Shown: in pieces, positions 25,753 through 38,982 of the stretch
Layout of the letters: the number at the start of each line of letters is the position of its first letter
Position numbering within the stretch: position 1 is the first letter of the stretch
Source of the DNA: Caenorhabditis elegans
Taxonomy: Eukaryota; Nematoda; Chromadorea; Rhabditida; Rhabditidae
Direction: 5' to 3'
Length of the DNA: 64,000 nt
NCBI RefSeq assembly: GCF_000002985.6
Contig: NC_003284.9
Coordinates: forward strand, 6,634,001-6,698,000
Translations under genes and position numbers: made by a program
Notes under the pieces: model-generated
The model's input: the letters and a program-made list of their open reading frames with translations, nothing else
What the model was told of the DNA's origin: nothing
Databases searched by the model: none

Positions 25753-25793
25753 TATTCATTCAATTTCATTTGCATTGATAGAATTTTTGCTTG

Positions 25794-26109
25794 ATCTCTG
25801 GCAAGTCAGAATTAATCGGCGTCCAGAAAAAATCCAATCGACGCCAAAGTAAGATTCGATGTCCAGAAAATGCCGATCTCTGCCGAAAGTCAATCGGTGT
25901 TGATTGACTTTTTTGCGCGAAGACCTCTGTCCAATCGACATCGGCTGACCTTTCTTTCGTCGTTGTCAGTCCAATTTTAGCCGATTTCAGTTCAATTAGC
26001 GTCAAGTGAGTAACTAGTAAACATCGAAAAATAATTCGGCGTCCAGTGATACTTGGGTTACCGATTGGATTTTTTTCTCGGTGTCGACTGAACTTGACTT
26101 GCCAGAGAT
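25794..26109. mobile_element. Inverted-repeat element (MITE-like), 316 bp, 41 bp after the NHR stop
   Basis: The ends are ATCTCTGGCAAGTCA (25794-25808) and its exact reverse complement (26095-26109). The inverted similarity extends inward past 50 bp: AGAAAAAATCCAATCG on the left has a near-identical inverted partner at about 26062-26080. Internal words such as CGGCGTCCAG recur. TTG may flank both ends (a 3-bp duplication), but that is weak. There is no coding capacity. It probably lies in the 3' UTR of the second nuclear receptor. Confidence 0.65.
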
Positions 26110-27909
26110 TGTGCACATAACATTGGAATCTTGTTGGGAATGGGAATAACTAGCAACATTAGAATTATGTTTTATTTTTGTAAATATACTTTATTTCCAC
26201 ATACCTTTTATGATAATCATGTATCATTTATCTAATTTCTGTGATTTTCCTTCATTTTCAGACCACCTACCTACTTGATGTGAATGTTACTCATCTGTTT
26301 GATCTCAAATGCAACCAATTCAGATTACTTTGAATTTCTTGAAATTCAATAATAAAAAGTAAAAGTTGATTTTAAATTTACTCGTACAACTTAATTTACA
26401 ATATTTAATTAGAGTAAGGTTGAAATGTGTTCATAATATTTGATCTCCTTAAAAGTTCTGTATTTTTATTCTTAGAATTGTTGTTTTATAAGCCGAAAAA
26501 TGAAATTGAAACATGGAGTCCTAAACATAATAGCCGACAAAAGACCAAAACTTGAATCCTGAAGACTTGAGTCAGAAGGAAATGACCAGATATTAGTCAG
26601 ATAAAGAGACTTAAAAATCATGTACCAATTTTGGCATGAAGGATCCCTGCGCAGAAAAAACTGAGCCTAATTGTGAAGTTTTTAGAATGAAGGACTAAGT
26701 TTGAATTTAGGCCTTGGTGTTTGTTATCCAAAATTTTGTTGCTGACACGTCTGTTTGGTAATCTATTTGAAAGAAGAACGAATACAAAAATTGTTTCCAA
26801 AAAACTAACACAAGAAGCTAGAAATTTGTATAATTGCATCAAAATAGTAAATGAAAATAAACCGGTTTAGATTTCAAAGCTCTAGTATTTTAGTATAGAT
26901 ACCGTATATTCTCTGTGAGTGCAAGCGCGGCATCCTTTTTTTAGTGCGAATGTCACCTAAAATAGTTGATTACTTTAATTGTTCATTTTTCTTGTTCATT
27001 TTTCTATGATTTCTTACAAAATTTCGATTAAACATTGCATTTTAGTGTCTTTGTAAGGCAAAAAGACAAATGTTTTTAAATGAATTTTCACATAAAATAT
27101 GAGTTTTTGTGAACTTTGAAGTTACTACTTTCGAAAATCAAACAAACAGAAAAAAAAGTAACTTCGAAATAAAAAGTAATTATCGAATGTTGGTGCAACA
27201 GTCCCCAGTAGTCCAGCAGTCTCTAACAGTGCACAGGTCGCAAAGACCCCAGAAATTAGTGCTTGCCGCACTAATTTAATCTAAAAAAGTAAACTGGATT
27301 TTGATACCAGTTCACTCACAAAGAGCAGTTTTTTTAAACAGTTTTTTACCAGAAATCCGGCTAACATCCGCCAAAATCGGCTATCGGCTGACGGCAAATA
27401 AGCCGCATTGCTAAAAAAATACGATTAAGGGCTATTGCAGTTAATCGGGATAATGTTCAGCTAATGGCTACTTCGGTTGATATTAGCCGATTTGCCAAAT
27501 TAGCCAATTGACAAAATCGGCTAAATTGACTATTAGCTTCCCACTCCTGATTTTAAACACGGTGGTCTTTGATTTTAGGAGCCCAAGTTGATTAGCAATG
27601 TTTTTCGACGTTTTTATATTTTAATTGTTTAGTAATTCACTATCATTTGCCATATGATCAATGTTGTAATTCTGTTACAAACAAAATTTGAGTAAATGTA
27701 AATAATATGTAATTTATTTTAAAAGCAGACGTTTCGAAGCGTTCTGTTTATGTTTGTTGCTTTACAGAAATTATTTGCAGAACATTTTTTCACATAAATA
27801 TTTATATGACACAACACTTTTTCACAAATAGAATAATATACAAATAAATTTCTGAGATTTCATGAGAACATAGGACAATTGTACTACTTAAATTACTAAT
27901 ACGGCATGT
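26110..27909. other. Intergenic between two convergent nuclear receptor genes
   Basis: The likely 3' ends of both receptors lie here. A candidate AATAAA for the left gene is near 26350. A degenerate patch at about 27350-27560 repeats words like AATCGGCTA and TTAGCCGATT in both orientations, resembling a decayed satellite or MITE. No coding exons were seen. Confidence 0.5.
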
Positions 27910-30900
27910 TTATTTTGCTGGACGATAATCGAAAACACATTGTTCAATGAGAAAGTCGCGAAATTTCTGTCGAGAGTGTTCAGCTTCCTTCATTTTTTGC
28001 TCTGAAATAAATAAATCAATAGTTTAATAAATACTTCTCATGTGTAACATACTATGTGCGTGGGCTGTTTTGATGAACGTTTCGTTTAGTGCAATCAAGG
28101 ATCCGTAACGTGCCGAAAAGTTAGTTGTATCTGAAATTTTCGCAGTTGTTGTCACGTTTACTGATCATTGGGCTTACTTTGTGTAATGAGCAAAACCATT
28201 AAGCAATGCATGCTAGATTTCACAGATTTTTCCAATTGTTCTTTGCCTTCCGGTGTTAAATTTTCCGGCGCTGCTGAAAACTCATAGTTTTCTATTTGTG
28301 TAGTCAGATTACAAATTATTTAATAGTTGAAAATTTTATGTGCTGATAGCTTTCCTGTTCCTGCACTATATTCTTTGTACCCACCAATTGTGAAAAAGAG
28401 CAATTGTAGTGTCAAGACCAGCTCATCGATTGTGAATGATTCTCGATGTAATGGATCCAAAATGCAGACAAACATTTGAGTAAATACGGCGTGTATCACA
28501 GAACCCCTGTAAAACACATAATTTGTGAACAGGAATAATCGCATTTTTTTTTCATCAGCCTAATAAACTTTTGATTCATCATCACAAGACACAATAGACA
28601 CCTTATTTTAATTCCGATCAATCTAATCGTGGTGTTATCACCAATTCAAAACATCGGAAACTCACGAATTAGCTAGAGATTGCATGACATCAGTACCGTC
28701 GGGCATAACAACTGTTTTCTTTTTGTCAAAGTAGCTTTCAATTGCTTCGATAGCTATTGCTATTGTAAAGCATGAATTCCGAATAAGCTCTTCCTGTAAA
28801 TATATACAAATGATCACAAAAGTATATTTATTTGTGTGTTTCAATTGGCTTAAAGTCAGTCTATAACTTGTATGATCATATAATCGATCTGTAGTATTCA
28901 GTATTTTCAGTAAGAATATTTGTGCAAGATAAAAAATGAGAGAATTGTTTTTTTTTCCAATTGATAGAAATATTAGCCAGACACGAGAATCATATAATAA
29001 TATGCTCCGCTTCTATCCGGTTTTTTTTAATTTTTCGGTCGACTTTTCTCGTACATTATGATACTTTTTTGTAGGTTACCTTTTTATTAATAGTATGACT
29101 GCGTAGAACAAAATTGAGCACTGTGTGGTAGCTGTACCGTATAATATTTTCAATTTAACCAACCAACACGGGAATAATTATTCAAAACTTATTTCCATAC
29201 TTATAGTTAGTCATAAACAATTCTAATTTTAAAATACCAAAAAGATTCACTTTTTTGTTTTTATAAATGGGCAGCATTTAGAGATATGGCTAGTACACTA
29301 CCACAAATGCTTTACGACACATCTCCTAAACGATAACCAAAAAACACGTTCTTTACGCTGAGCAAATTTAAATCACCGGCATTTAAAAAATACCGTGTTT
29401 TACCTTATCAGAATCCGAAAATTTGGATAAATCAGGTAATTTTTTAGCAAATTCGATAGCACATAGTAAATCAATCGTACACCATTCAGGAAGATCTCTT
29501 TTGAAGTCGGTTTCTTCCTGAAATAGATAATCGAAGTTTATCAAAAATAGTTCTTCCCATCCATCATATATCACGATCGAGAAAAAAAATCACATAGTGC
29601 ACGTGGGATGTACCTGATAATTATTTAGGTTGTCCAAGAAACTGGGCATAGTCAGGAGTGCACTGATGTGTAGATCTATCTTCTCCACGATTATATTACA
29701 TTTTCTGAAATTATTTGTTTACTTTTTACTGAGTGTCTTCTCTCCTTTTGTCCTATCAAGTCGTTTAAAATTCTGTGAAAATGCCAATTAAGCAGATTAC
29801 TGTAGTTGATTTACAACTTTTCAGTATAGAATCTCTCACAGAATAACGTTCTTGATGTCTAACCCTACAACAAGTTTCTTAATCATTATTTTCTGATCGC
29901 TGTCACTGCGAAAGGCAACAAGGAAGTGGTGGTGGTGATAAACGCATCACGTCTTCGCTATTTTCATCTCCATGTCTTGCAACTACCGACGGTGTTGGTC
30001 AACATTATTTTAAACGCGATAAAAAAGTCAATACCTGAATTTAGTGATGAGTCGTAGGGTTTGTCGCAAGCAAGAAGCCGTTTCGGTAACTTTCGGAATC
30101 GCGGTAGATGTACTCTGAACAATCTTAATTAGAAAGTTTAAACTCTCCAGGAAACATTTTTCTGATAAGTTTTGCAACAAGGAACAAGGATAGAAAAGGA
30201 AGTATCTTTATCATTTGTGATCACATGTTAGACAACAGCTTCCTCATTGAATACGAGGCCAACGGATAAAATTATCGAGATTTTTCCTTGTCTCTCTTAG
30301 TGATAATAAATCTCGAGAAGGGTTCACTATGGTTTCGAAGGATTTGGTCATGACGTCACTTTTTTTCTGATTACAAAGAACGTTCGCTTTTTTGTCCTCA
30401 TCTAATTGAACGGATTTTAATCACGTTTGTAACACTAACGGCAGAATATCAAAGAAACAAGTAAAAGCGAACAAGAAATCAGAGTAAAGCTTGAAGCTTG
30501 ATCCGATTTATTGGAATCAGCTGCACATTAAACGATGTTTCAAAAAAATCCAATGTGTGACTTCAAGTGTGATGTGTCAATCTTTGCAAAATGTAAAACA
30601 TCACTCATCTTTTTAAAGGTTTAAGAATCGCATTTGAGTAAATTGTTTGAAACTAGTCATATCTCGCAAAAATGACAAAATATCATAGCAAAACTTTTCA
30701 AAACTTCTTTTAATTTTTTAAAGGAAAAGTAGCTTGAAAAACATAAAAGGAAAACAAAACAGCAGAAGGATGAAAAATCTATATTTTAAAATTCAATCCC
30801 ATTTGAATTCTCTCCAAAATGAGAAGCTATGTTCAATTTAAAAAAAATTAATCAGCTTCTTTGAACTCTGCACACCCAGGACTTTAAACCAGCAGAAATT

Positions 30901-33900
30901 TTCAAAATTTCTCAAAAAGTGCATTTGGCAACATACCTAAAAGTTGACAAAAAATTTTTTTTGAAAAATCTAACGTTTTTTGGAGTGTTTTATCATGATA
31001 TTCAGTCATTTTGGAAAGATGATAGTAAATTTAGAGTAACAATAATCCCACTGATGATATTCTACTTTTAAATCCCTTTGAATCGTCTCTTTACGGAAAA
31101 TTATTGAAAACCGTACCGGTAGCGAGATCGAGGCAAGATAAGCAGTTTGTGGCGCGACTTTTTCTTCGTTTCCAACTATTCCTGACGTGACTGCTGTAAC
31201 AAAACAATGATTAACTATTACACATGTTTTCAATAGTTTTTTTTCTGTTTGTAATGTTTTTCTATACAAACACAAAATGTTTTGATGGTCAAAATATGAT
31301 AAGAACGAAGGTTGAATACAATGTGTTAGATTAATATCACATCTTGACCCCATTTTGAATTATGTACGCATGATTTTAAGATAAAATAGATTTGAAAAGA
31401 AAATGATAAAAATACCTTCTTTTCGCATTCCTTGTTGAAGACAACGATCTAGTCTGCAACTGCGACACTTGATTCGTGCTCCTGAAACAAAACACATGAA
31501 ACCCTGTTCGGGGAATAAGACGATTAGAAAAAATAAAACAAAAACTGAAAGAGCCATTTGTTCGACGAATTCTGACTGATCTCGAATGTCGAATCCCAGA
31601 TGTTTTTGGCGAGGACACTTTTGCCACATGATGTTACGCTATTTCTTGAGAATATAGACCGCTTATCTTACAAGTGCAATAGAATGATCACTGATTACAC
31701 ACCATTGCGTGCATTTTTGAACGATCTGTCGTCTGCCTACCAGAGTTCACATTATTATTTAAACTTATTCAAATGTGACTTTTGAAAAAAAAAATGTGTT
31801 GGCGTCAAAAAGTAAAGAACAAGAATAAATTCTCAAAATGTTTTTAAAAAAACTCAAATCCAGTTTAAATTTATTTTTTCGTAGTATGAAATCAAATGCC
31901 GTTTTCTTACAAAACCAAAACAGAATTTATAAGCCTCAACAAACAGATGGTTTGATTTCTGCTCTCAGCTATATGCTAATCGAAAACGAAAAGGAAGAAA
32001 TGTTTGTAATTGAAGTTGATTTTTGTTAAGAAAACGACTAAACAACGGGAAAACGAAACATGCAACCACGACACATTCAGGTGACTCTGGTCAGGTCAAT
32101 AAGGATTAAATATATTTCTTGATAGTTGCTGAACTCTATGAACGTTTTTTGAAGTGATCAAATGGTTGTTGAAAATGGAATGATTTTTCGAAAGGTTGAA
32201 CTTTCTTGAATCATTTTTTAAGAAGGAGTAACGTTTTTATGTATTCTGAACGTATAAGCTCCAATTAACCATTTTAGTAATGCAACTTCTCCGATATTTT
32301 ACGAAATTCAGATGGTTGTTCAAAATTTTGAAACAAAATCCTACATTTTGTTAGTCAATTTTTCCAGCAATCCGAAGTTGATTTACTTTTTTGAAATATC
32401 ATCTTTTATTGCATAATTTGGTCGTTTATCTCAGGTTATTTCGTTGCTTAAAGTACACTGAAAGCTAATAGATAGCCAAAAATTGCCAAAAATGTTATCT
32501 ATCAACTATGAATCCATCTTAATTAAATGTGAGATGAACGGTACCAATATACAATGAAGGATAATACTTTGAGAAAAAATGAACTTGCGAGAGCTGCGAC
32601 ACGGAAATACTGCTAAAATGTTGTTAGCTGAAACTATCTAATTTGTTGTAAACTTTGAACCGCTAAAAACCATTTTTTAAATTTTTTTTTAGAAATTTTC
32701 ATTACAAAATTCGCTTATTTGAGCACATTTTAAGACTATGCAAGCTAAAACCCAGAACTGATACTTCTCTTTTAAGGGTTTATCACTTGTAGGTCTTTCG
32801 CCTTATTCTGTTCTATTTTGTCATGTTAGTATGAGTATAAAAGAAAAGTATAAAACAAAATCTAAGAAATACAGGACAAGATTTGTTTTGAAAAACGAAT
32901 AGAAAGCTCAACAAAAGACTTTCCAAAGAATGTACTTCTTGGTATTCTTTCATACACTCCGTCTATATTCTTACTAATATCACTAACTAGAACAAAATGA
33001 AAGTACACCCCAAAAAGTTATTGACTAACTAACACCAATTAAAAATAACCATGTACTTGTTCGAACTGTTTCATGATCTATTATTTATATTAAAACACGA
33101 TTTAAAACTCTAAAAGCGCACCCTACACTGTGTTCAACTGACCAAGTTCTTTTCATACGTCAAAACAAAGTACAACTGGAGACCGAATCGGCTACGTAAT
33201 GAATGAATGAAACCCCTGCCACGCTTGGAATTGTTTGCAACTACAAACAATACTATTTGAACTTACCCGCCACGAGACGCATGTTTAACAGGCAATTTGA
33301 ATCGCCGCGAATACATCGGTAACTAGAGCCCGAGAGAACACACCGTCTGAAAAACGTTTTGCATCCGTTGCAAGATGCTACCTGAAAAAAGTTAATTGTA
33401 CCACCTGTAGTGCAGCTAGAACAACAATGAACTCACGTTATAATGATAGCCAGTGGCTGGATATAAGCAAACTGCACATGGTAGATCGAAAACTCTTCGT
33501 TCTTTAGCTTGTGACACGGTTGGCTGAAAAAACAGTATCTCACTTTTTTTTGTTTTCATTTTGTTTTAAGGAAACCCCTTGCCTAATAGATTTTTCCTTC
33601 AGGCATGTCGTCAACACGTTTATTTTACACGGACATTACAGATGGTTTAGTCAGAGTCAACCATTATTTATTCAGTGACGTTTTCACTCGCCACGAATTA
33701 TGCTGAACTGAGTCATATTGGAATTATCAGTTTTTCTACTGATATGGATTGATATTTTGTGTGTGATGATAGATGTTTCTCACAAAATGTTCGAAAAATG
33801 ATTTTTTTTTTCAATTTTACTTTTCACTGTAAAAAATGAATTTGAAAAAATTATGCAAAATCTCAACTAGACAATTGAGTACTTGAGACACTGTAAACGA

Positions 33901-34844
33901 AAAAGTACAACGGTTCAAAACATGGCTAAATTTAGTCCTTCCGGTGAAGTCTACGGCACTTAAATATCTAGTGACTGCCGCACTTCACGCACGATCAAAA
34001 CACACCCCGGCGATCACAATTTGTCTAATTACTAAAATTCCGCGTGTGACTTTTAATGTTTCGAAAGGATAAGGATTAGGAATGGAAATTTCCACTACGA
34101 GACATGTGGAGTTTAATTGCAACGTTCACATTCTCGGCGTTGCATTTACTGAGCCTTAAAATAGAAAATTTGTTTACTAGTTTTCACATGCCCTTTCCCA
34201 TAATACTGATCAGTAACATGTTGCTATCATAGGATACACGGACAACAATTTTATCATTCGAATTTCAGGTGCTCCTGCTTTAAAGTACGAAATTTTCGTA
34301 GTTTTATAGCACACTTTCCAAACAAAGCGAAAAAAAACCTTTATTGAGTTGTTACTGTAACACACCAAAAAGATATCAGAAGGCACAAGAATGATCTAAA
34401 CAGGAAATTGTTGCGCGCCACAGAATCGAGAGGGAATAGCATAGGATCCTAGAATAACTAAATACAAGCCATATCAGTGATGTGTCGACTTTTATTTTCA
34501 TTCGCTATTGGAAAATACGATTAATAGGAATTTTAATTTTCAATTTTTTTTGTGATGCTTATAATAGTCTAGCTATTGTTCAAACATTTATGGCTCGCAA
34601 TATTGAAAAAAGACAGTCACTTGATTTAATCGCTGTTACGATGAAATCCAAGATAACACAACTGTCTCCCTCTGTTTTCAGTTAGACCTACCTTTGGCGA
34701 ACTCGATTTTGATAATGATGGTGATGGTGTCGAGTTGGGAGTTGACCACGAATTTGAAGGTGCGTAAGACAGTTCGACAGGGTAATCGGAAGAGAAAGAA
34801 GGAAGAATGGTGAGACCGGAGAAAAGATGCGCGTTGAGGATCAT
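27910..34844 (-). CDS. Nuclear hormone receptor with atypical zinc fingers, 432 aa
   Basis: Exons (minus): 34692-34844, 33437-33523, 33267-33381, 31416-31481, 31117-31193, 30035-30114, 29614-29704, 29404-29517, 28666-28793, 28385-28506, 28178-28273, 28053-28130 and 27910-28001; all phases agree. The N-terminus is Ser/Pro-rich (STPNSTPSPSLSKSSSPK). Finger 1 begins at Cys67 and reads CAVCLYPATGYHYN then [13 protein letters not shown]: the P-box is standard but the usual Gly-Asp after the second Cys is Leu-Tyr-Pro. Finger 2 has Cys spacings of about x6, x13 and x2 (CIRGDSNC ... CRSC) instead of x5, x9, x2. The ligand-binding domain shows WCTIDLLCAIEFAKKL and LSKFSDSDK, and the protein ends CVFDYRPAK. 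Introns of 1.8 kb (31482-33266), 1.2 kb (33524-34691) and 1.0 kb (30115-31116) hold nothing I recognise. The start is the first ATG of the first exon found; a non-coding upstream exon is possible. Confidence 0.92.
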
Positions 34845-37800
34845 ACAGTCGTGATTTGGTCGCTGCTTTAATTGTTGTCAGAGCACACTGTTGCAATAGA
34901 GAAATAGTTAAATAGTTATGAATGAGAGTATATCGAAAAGGTGAGAAAAAAAGTAAAGGTAGAAAATCAGTATAGAAGATTGCTAGTTAATAACAATCGG
35001 AACTCATCGACCACCGAGGAGGAAGAGGTTTTCGGGTGGTGGGCGAGGACGAAGGCGGGGCCTTATGTTAAGATGCGCACCGGCAACGGTTGGTTCACCA
35101 GCGATTTGCCCTCCGTCGCAGCAGCAGCAAACTGTTGGTCAATGAACCGGGCCGCCCCTTACGGTCAGACGCCAGCAGTTGGAAGTAGCCCCATGAGGCC
35201 GTCCTTTGTGTCTAGTTTGATAGTGATGAGAAGGAGAAGGGATGGGACCGCTTGTCAGAGATTTGAATATCAGGAAGAGGAACGTGAAATGTCTCCGACT
35301 CATAATCACCTCAGTCCCCCGATGATAATAAAATAGACGATAAAGACTCAACCGATCAAGAAAACAGAACCCCGCAGCGTGATTCATAGACATGATGTTC
35401 ATACAAATACTATTTGTTCATTAGAACAGTTATTTCAATATCCATATCCAACGCGTCTGCTTGAATCCATGAGTTACAGTTTTCGTGTTTTGTAGCCGGT
35501 GAATATACCATACGCGGCACCCCTGACTATCGCGATTTTCAATCAATCGGGTATCCTAACCGGGCGCACTGCGGAGTGATGTCATTTTTAGTAAAATCTT
35601 AATTTAAATCTTGGTACTCGAAGAGGAGGATAAGGAGGTATTACATGTATCGATTTTTTCTACGCTAATGACTCCAGGAAAACAAGGAATTGTTGAATCT
35701 AAATTGTAGTCGAGTTTGAGTACTTAAATAGGATACAAATACGAACGCGTTTCCACCAAATCAAACTTTAAATTTCAAATGGCGTTCCACAAATAGACAT
35801 TTCGAATTCGACGACTTGTTTATCATTCCGGGTAGTCAAACTAGTATTCTGTAGAGTTACGTGGTATGCATATTATACAATTTTTCGTGAAAGAACAAAG
35901 AATTCTGATACCAATACCAACATGCCACCCAGTAGATTCACTCAAACAGAACGAGCACACGTTTTCTGGTAGGTGGCGCTTGCAAACTCTAACATCTAAG
36001 ATGGGCATTAAAAGCTGATGAAAGTTTAGATCAATTGGAGATTTGTAAACAAATGAACATTTTAAAATAAGTTCAATCGGTAGTGAAGAGGCGGTATCCT
36101 CACATTTCGAAAACCCCTCAATTTTGTCTGAATTTTAAGTCAAGAAAACCAAAAGTACATCGTGAGATTTTATAATCCCGTTTAGTACGATGATTGCAAT
36201 CAACATGTTGAAATAATTTTCAATAACTGATTAGGAATGATTAACAATTGCAAAAGTACAATAGTTCCAGAATGATTGTGTTTAAAAAAGATGTGTCACA
36301 TTTAAAATATTTTATATGTTATTATTTTTAACATAAAGCATCTCTTTGTGCACCTATAACAGGAAATTGAAAATAAGTCCTGTTGGATATAGTAAAATAT
36401 GTACGATTACTTTATTATCCACATGTTAACAACTTTAAAAAAAAGTAATTTAGTTGTTTGACCTTTATTATTCATGAAATATAAAAAAAAACAACTATAT
36501 ATTATCAAAAAAAAGACACTCATATAATGATGAAATTACAACTTTTAAAAAACCCGTTATTAAAAATAAAAAGGTTTTACTTAACAGGATATAATGGCAA
36601 TTACTCAGTTTTCACCTATCCTAAGTTTGAAAGTCGACCAAAAAAAATTGTTTTCTACAAATTTTATATTTTAATTGAGGTCTAACTATTATTGTAGCAT
36701 TCCCATTTGCTCGAGATTTTTTAAGTGTTTTTTTAATCCCTACTGGAGCTACTCCACCTTTTAAAAATATTTCTGCATTCATGAAAAGTTTGAAAGTTCT
36801 TGAAAAACTGTAAAAATGATGATAATTCGTTCATTTTCATGATTTTACAAGTTTACAGAAAAATAATGTTTTTCATTTTGTAATGGAACTAATTTATCAT
36901 AAATTTCGGTTGAGATAAATGTGCACATTTAAAAACGATTTTGATAAAGTTCAGTGGTAACCTATTGAGATTCATCTTTGAGTAATACTGTATTGTTTAC
37001 TTTACTCCCAAAGGTCTTTGCGCAGATGAATAATATGACTAAAATTTTTAATTTTGGTAAAGGGCTAAAAAACCTAATTAAACTCCAATATTGTGAAAAA
37101 CTTGTTTTAAAATGTACCACAAATGAAGTTTATATTATAAATTACTTACAGTTTGTTCAACTTTCCCAACTGATTCTGATATTTGTTTCGTCATTATGGG
37201 ATGTATTTTGTAGACATATAAAGAGCGCAAAAATAATTTTTTCAGTAAAATTCTGGTTGCAATGGACGGGCTCATTGTCTCTCTCTCTTGAGCTTTTATA
37301 AATGAGCAGTTATTAATGAGAGGGCGTGATATACGTTTTGTCATGTTAGGATGCGCTTCAGTTATCTGTCATTGATATTTCATTCAGACTTGTGACTTTC
37401 GATTCTTAAAACTGCTTCAGGTATTCTTTTTTGTTTGACGTAAACTTTGAACACACTGACCTGTTACTTACTTTTCCCACCAATGTGATCACATAAGTCT
37501 GCAAATTCTGCAGTATATGCCCTTTGAAAATTCATTGACGTAATTTAAGGTTAATTATAGATGTGTTATGTTTTAAGCTTGAAATATATGCGTGTGTTTA
37601 TGTCTGTTTTTTCCCTTCTTATTTCGACTGATCAGACATTTCATTTATACAAATTTGAAACAAATGGGAATTCGACACATTTGATGAACATTTTCACGTT
37701 TCTGTTAGAACAAGAAAAACATTAAATAAGAAAACATGTACGCATTTCTAAATTTTCCACTTTTACTTTTTCCATTAACTTTCACAAAGTCCGCTAGACG

Positions 37801-38920
37801 ATTATGTTTTGAACAAATTTCCAAAATGCCACTTGCACTATTGATCTACCCGTTCATATCTTGCAAGAATCTCAATGAATACGGACACCCGTACCTGTCG
37901 GCGTTTTATCTAACTTTTTCTGGTTGGAAAGGCAATAAACACTTTGAAAAGATGTGAAATCATGAAAAAAGGTAAGACAACTATAGTGACATAATTTTTT
38001 GATTTCTATGCAAAACGATATATTTTCAGTTTCAGTTCAATTTTGGAAACATTTTTTATACACACGCACATACAGTACTGATCAAAAAGTATTGCTTTTT
38101 AGTTTTTCAAGAATTTTATTAGTTTTCCAAATGTGTAAAATTCAAAAACAATAAATTTTATTGAAAGATGTTATTCAAAAATAAAAATCCAAAAGGGTCT
38201 TACAAATTGTCTGCCGCTTAATTTTTTACTACGACTTCTTGGAATATTTAATATATTTAAAAGTATGGACAATATTTTGTGATTAGATTGCTTCTCGATA
38301 GAATTTCTACTGTCTGAATTGTAACCATTTGCAAAACAACCAATTTAACGAAAAAAAGGCGATGTTTTGGACAGCATAGTGTAAATTTTATTGAAATAGA
38401 CTTGGCCAACTAAAAGATACGGAAGTTCCATGTTTAATAAAGTAAATTAAGTTTTAATCATTTGAAAAATGTATATTAGGAAAAAATGTTTTAACATATT
38501 ACGAACTATTCATAATATCTACAATAACACTATGAGAAACATAATGTCAGACGGAGCAGGCTTTTAAGAACGTTTAATTTTCTAGTTACATTTAAACGTT
38601 TTCCTTTACTTATAATTTTAAATGCGCTAAGTATTTTGCAAAATACGGAAACAACATGATCACGAGGCAATTTTGCAGGTTTTCGATCCGTAGATAAACT
38701 ATTCCGTTTCCAACTTCAAAATGAGGAAAACCAGTCAGAGAACCGCAATCGTGGGCCGGAATCTTGTTGGAAAATTTGCATATAAGTGGGCCATCAAAGG
38801 CAGCGATCACACACCATTCTGATTTCCCTCACTTATTTACATTTCTTATCCAGCAAAAAGCTTTGCCGACCGGATCCAGACTGTGTCGGCTGCTCAGCGG
38901 GAAGTAACTGGCAACGATAG
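34845..38920. other. Intergenic: divergent upstream region of the third NHR and the collagen
   Basis: A GC-rich island at about 34990-35330 contains an open frame of 131 codons (plus, 34941-35336) with Arg/Glu/Ser-rich composition and no homology I recognise; promoter or 5' UTR of the minus-strand receptor is as likely. The rest is AT-rich. A possible Tc1-like end lies at 38071. A somewhat richer block at 38640-38900 precedes the collagen TATA box. Confidence 0.45.
38071..38330. mobile_element. Possible decayed Tc1/mariner-like fragment
   Basis: TA followed by CAGTACTGATCAAAAAGTAT resembles the outer terminal repeat of Tc1-family elements (CAGTGCTGG(C/T)CAAAA). I found no matching inverted end within 1 kb. 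The minus-strand translation at about 38200-38330 is only vaguely helix-turn-helix-like with stops nearby. This is a weak call. Confidence 0.25.
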
Positions 38921-38927
38921 TATAAAA
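38921..38927 (+). promoter_or_regulatory. TATA box of the collagen gene
   Basis: TATAAAA lies 56 nt before the collagen ATG, a normal distance for cuticle collagen promoters, which are strongly and periodically transcribed during moults and usually have TATA boxes. Confidence 0.7.
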
Positions 38928-38982
38928 CGACGCCTTAGTTTCATTTCAATTCATTCTTTCTTTACTATCATATTTTTTCGTC

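Noticed and set aside
36978-37301. 107-codon open frame on the plus strand
   Set aside because: The composition is AT-driven and there is no promoter, splice or homology support.
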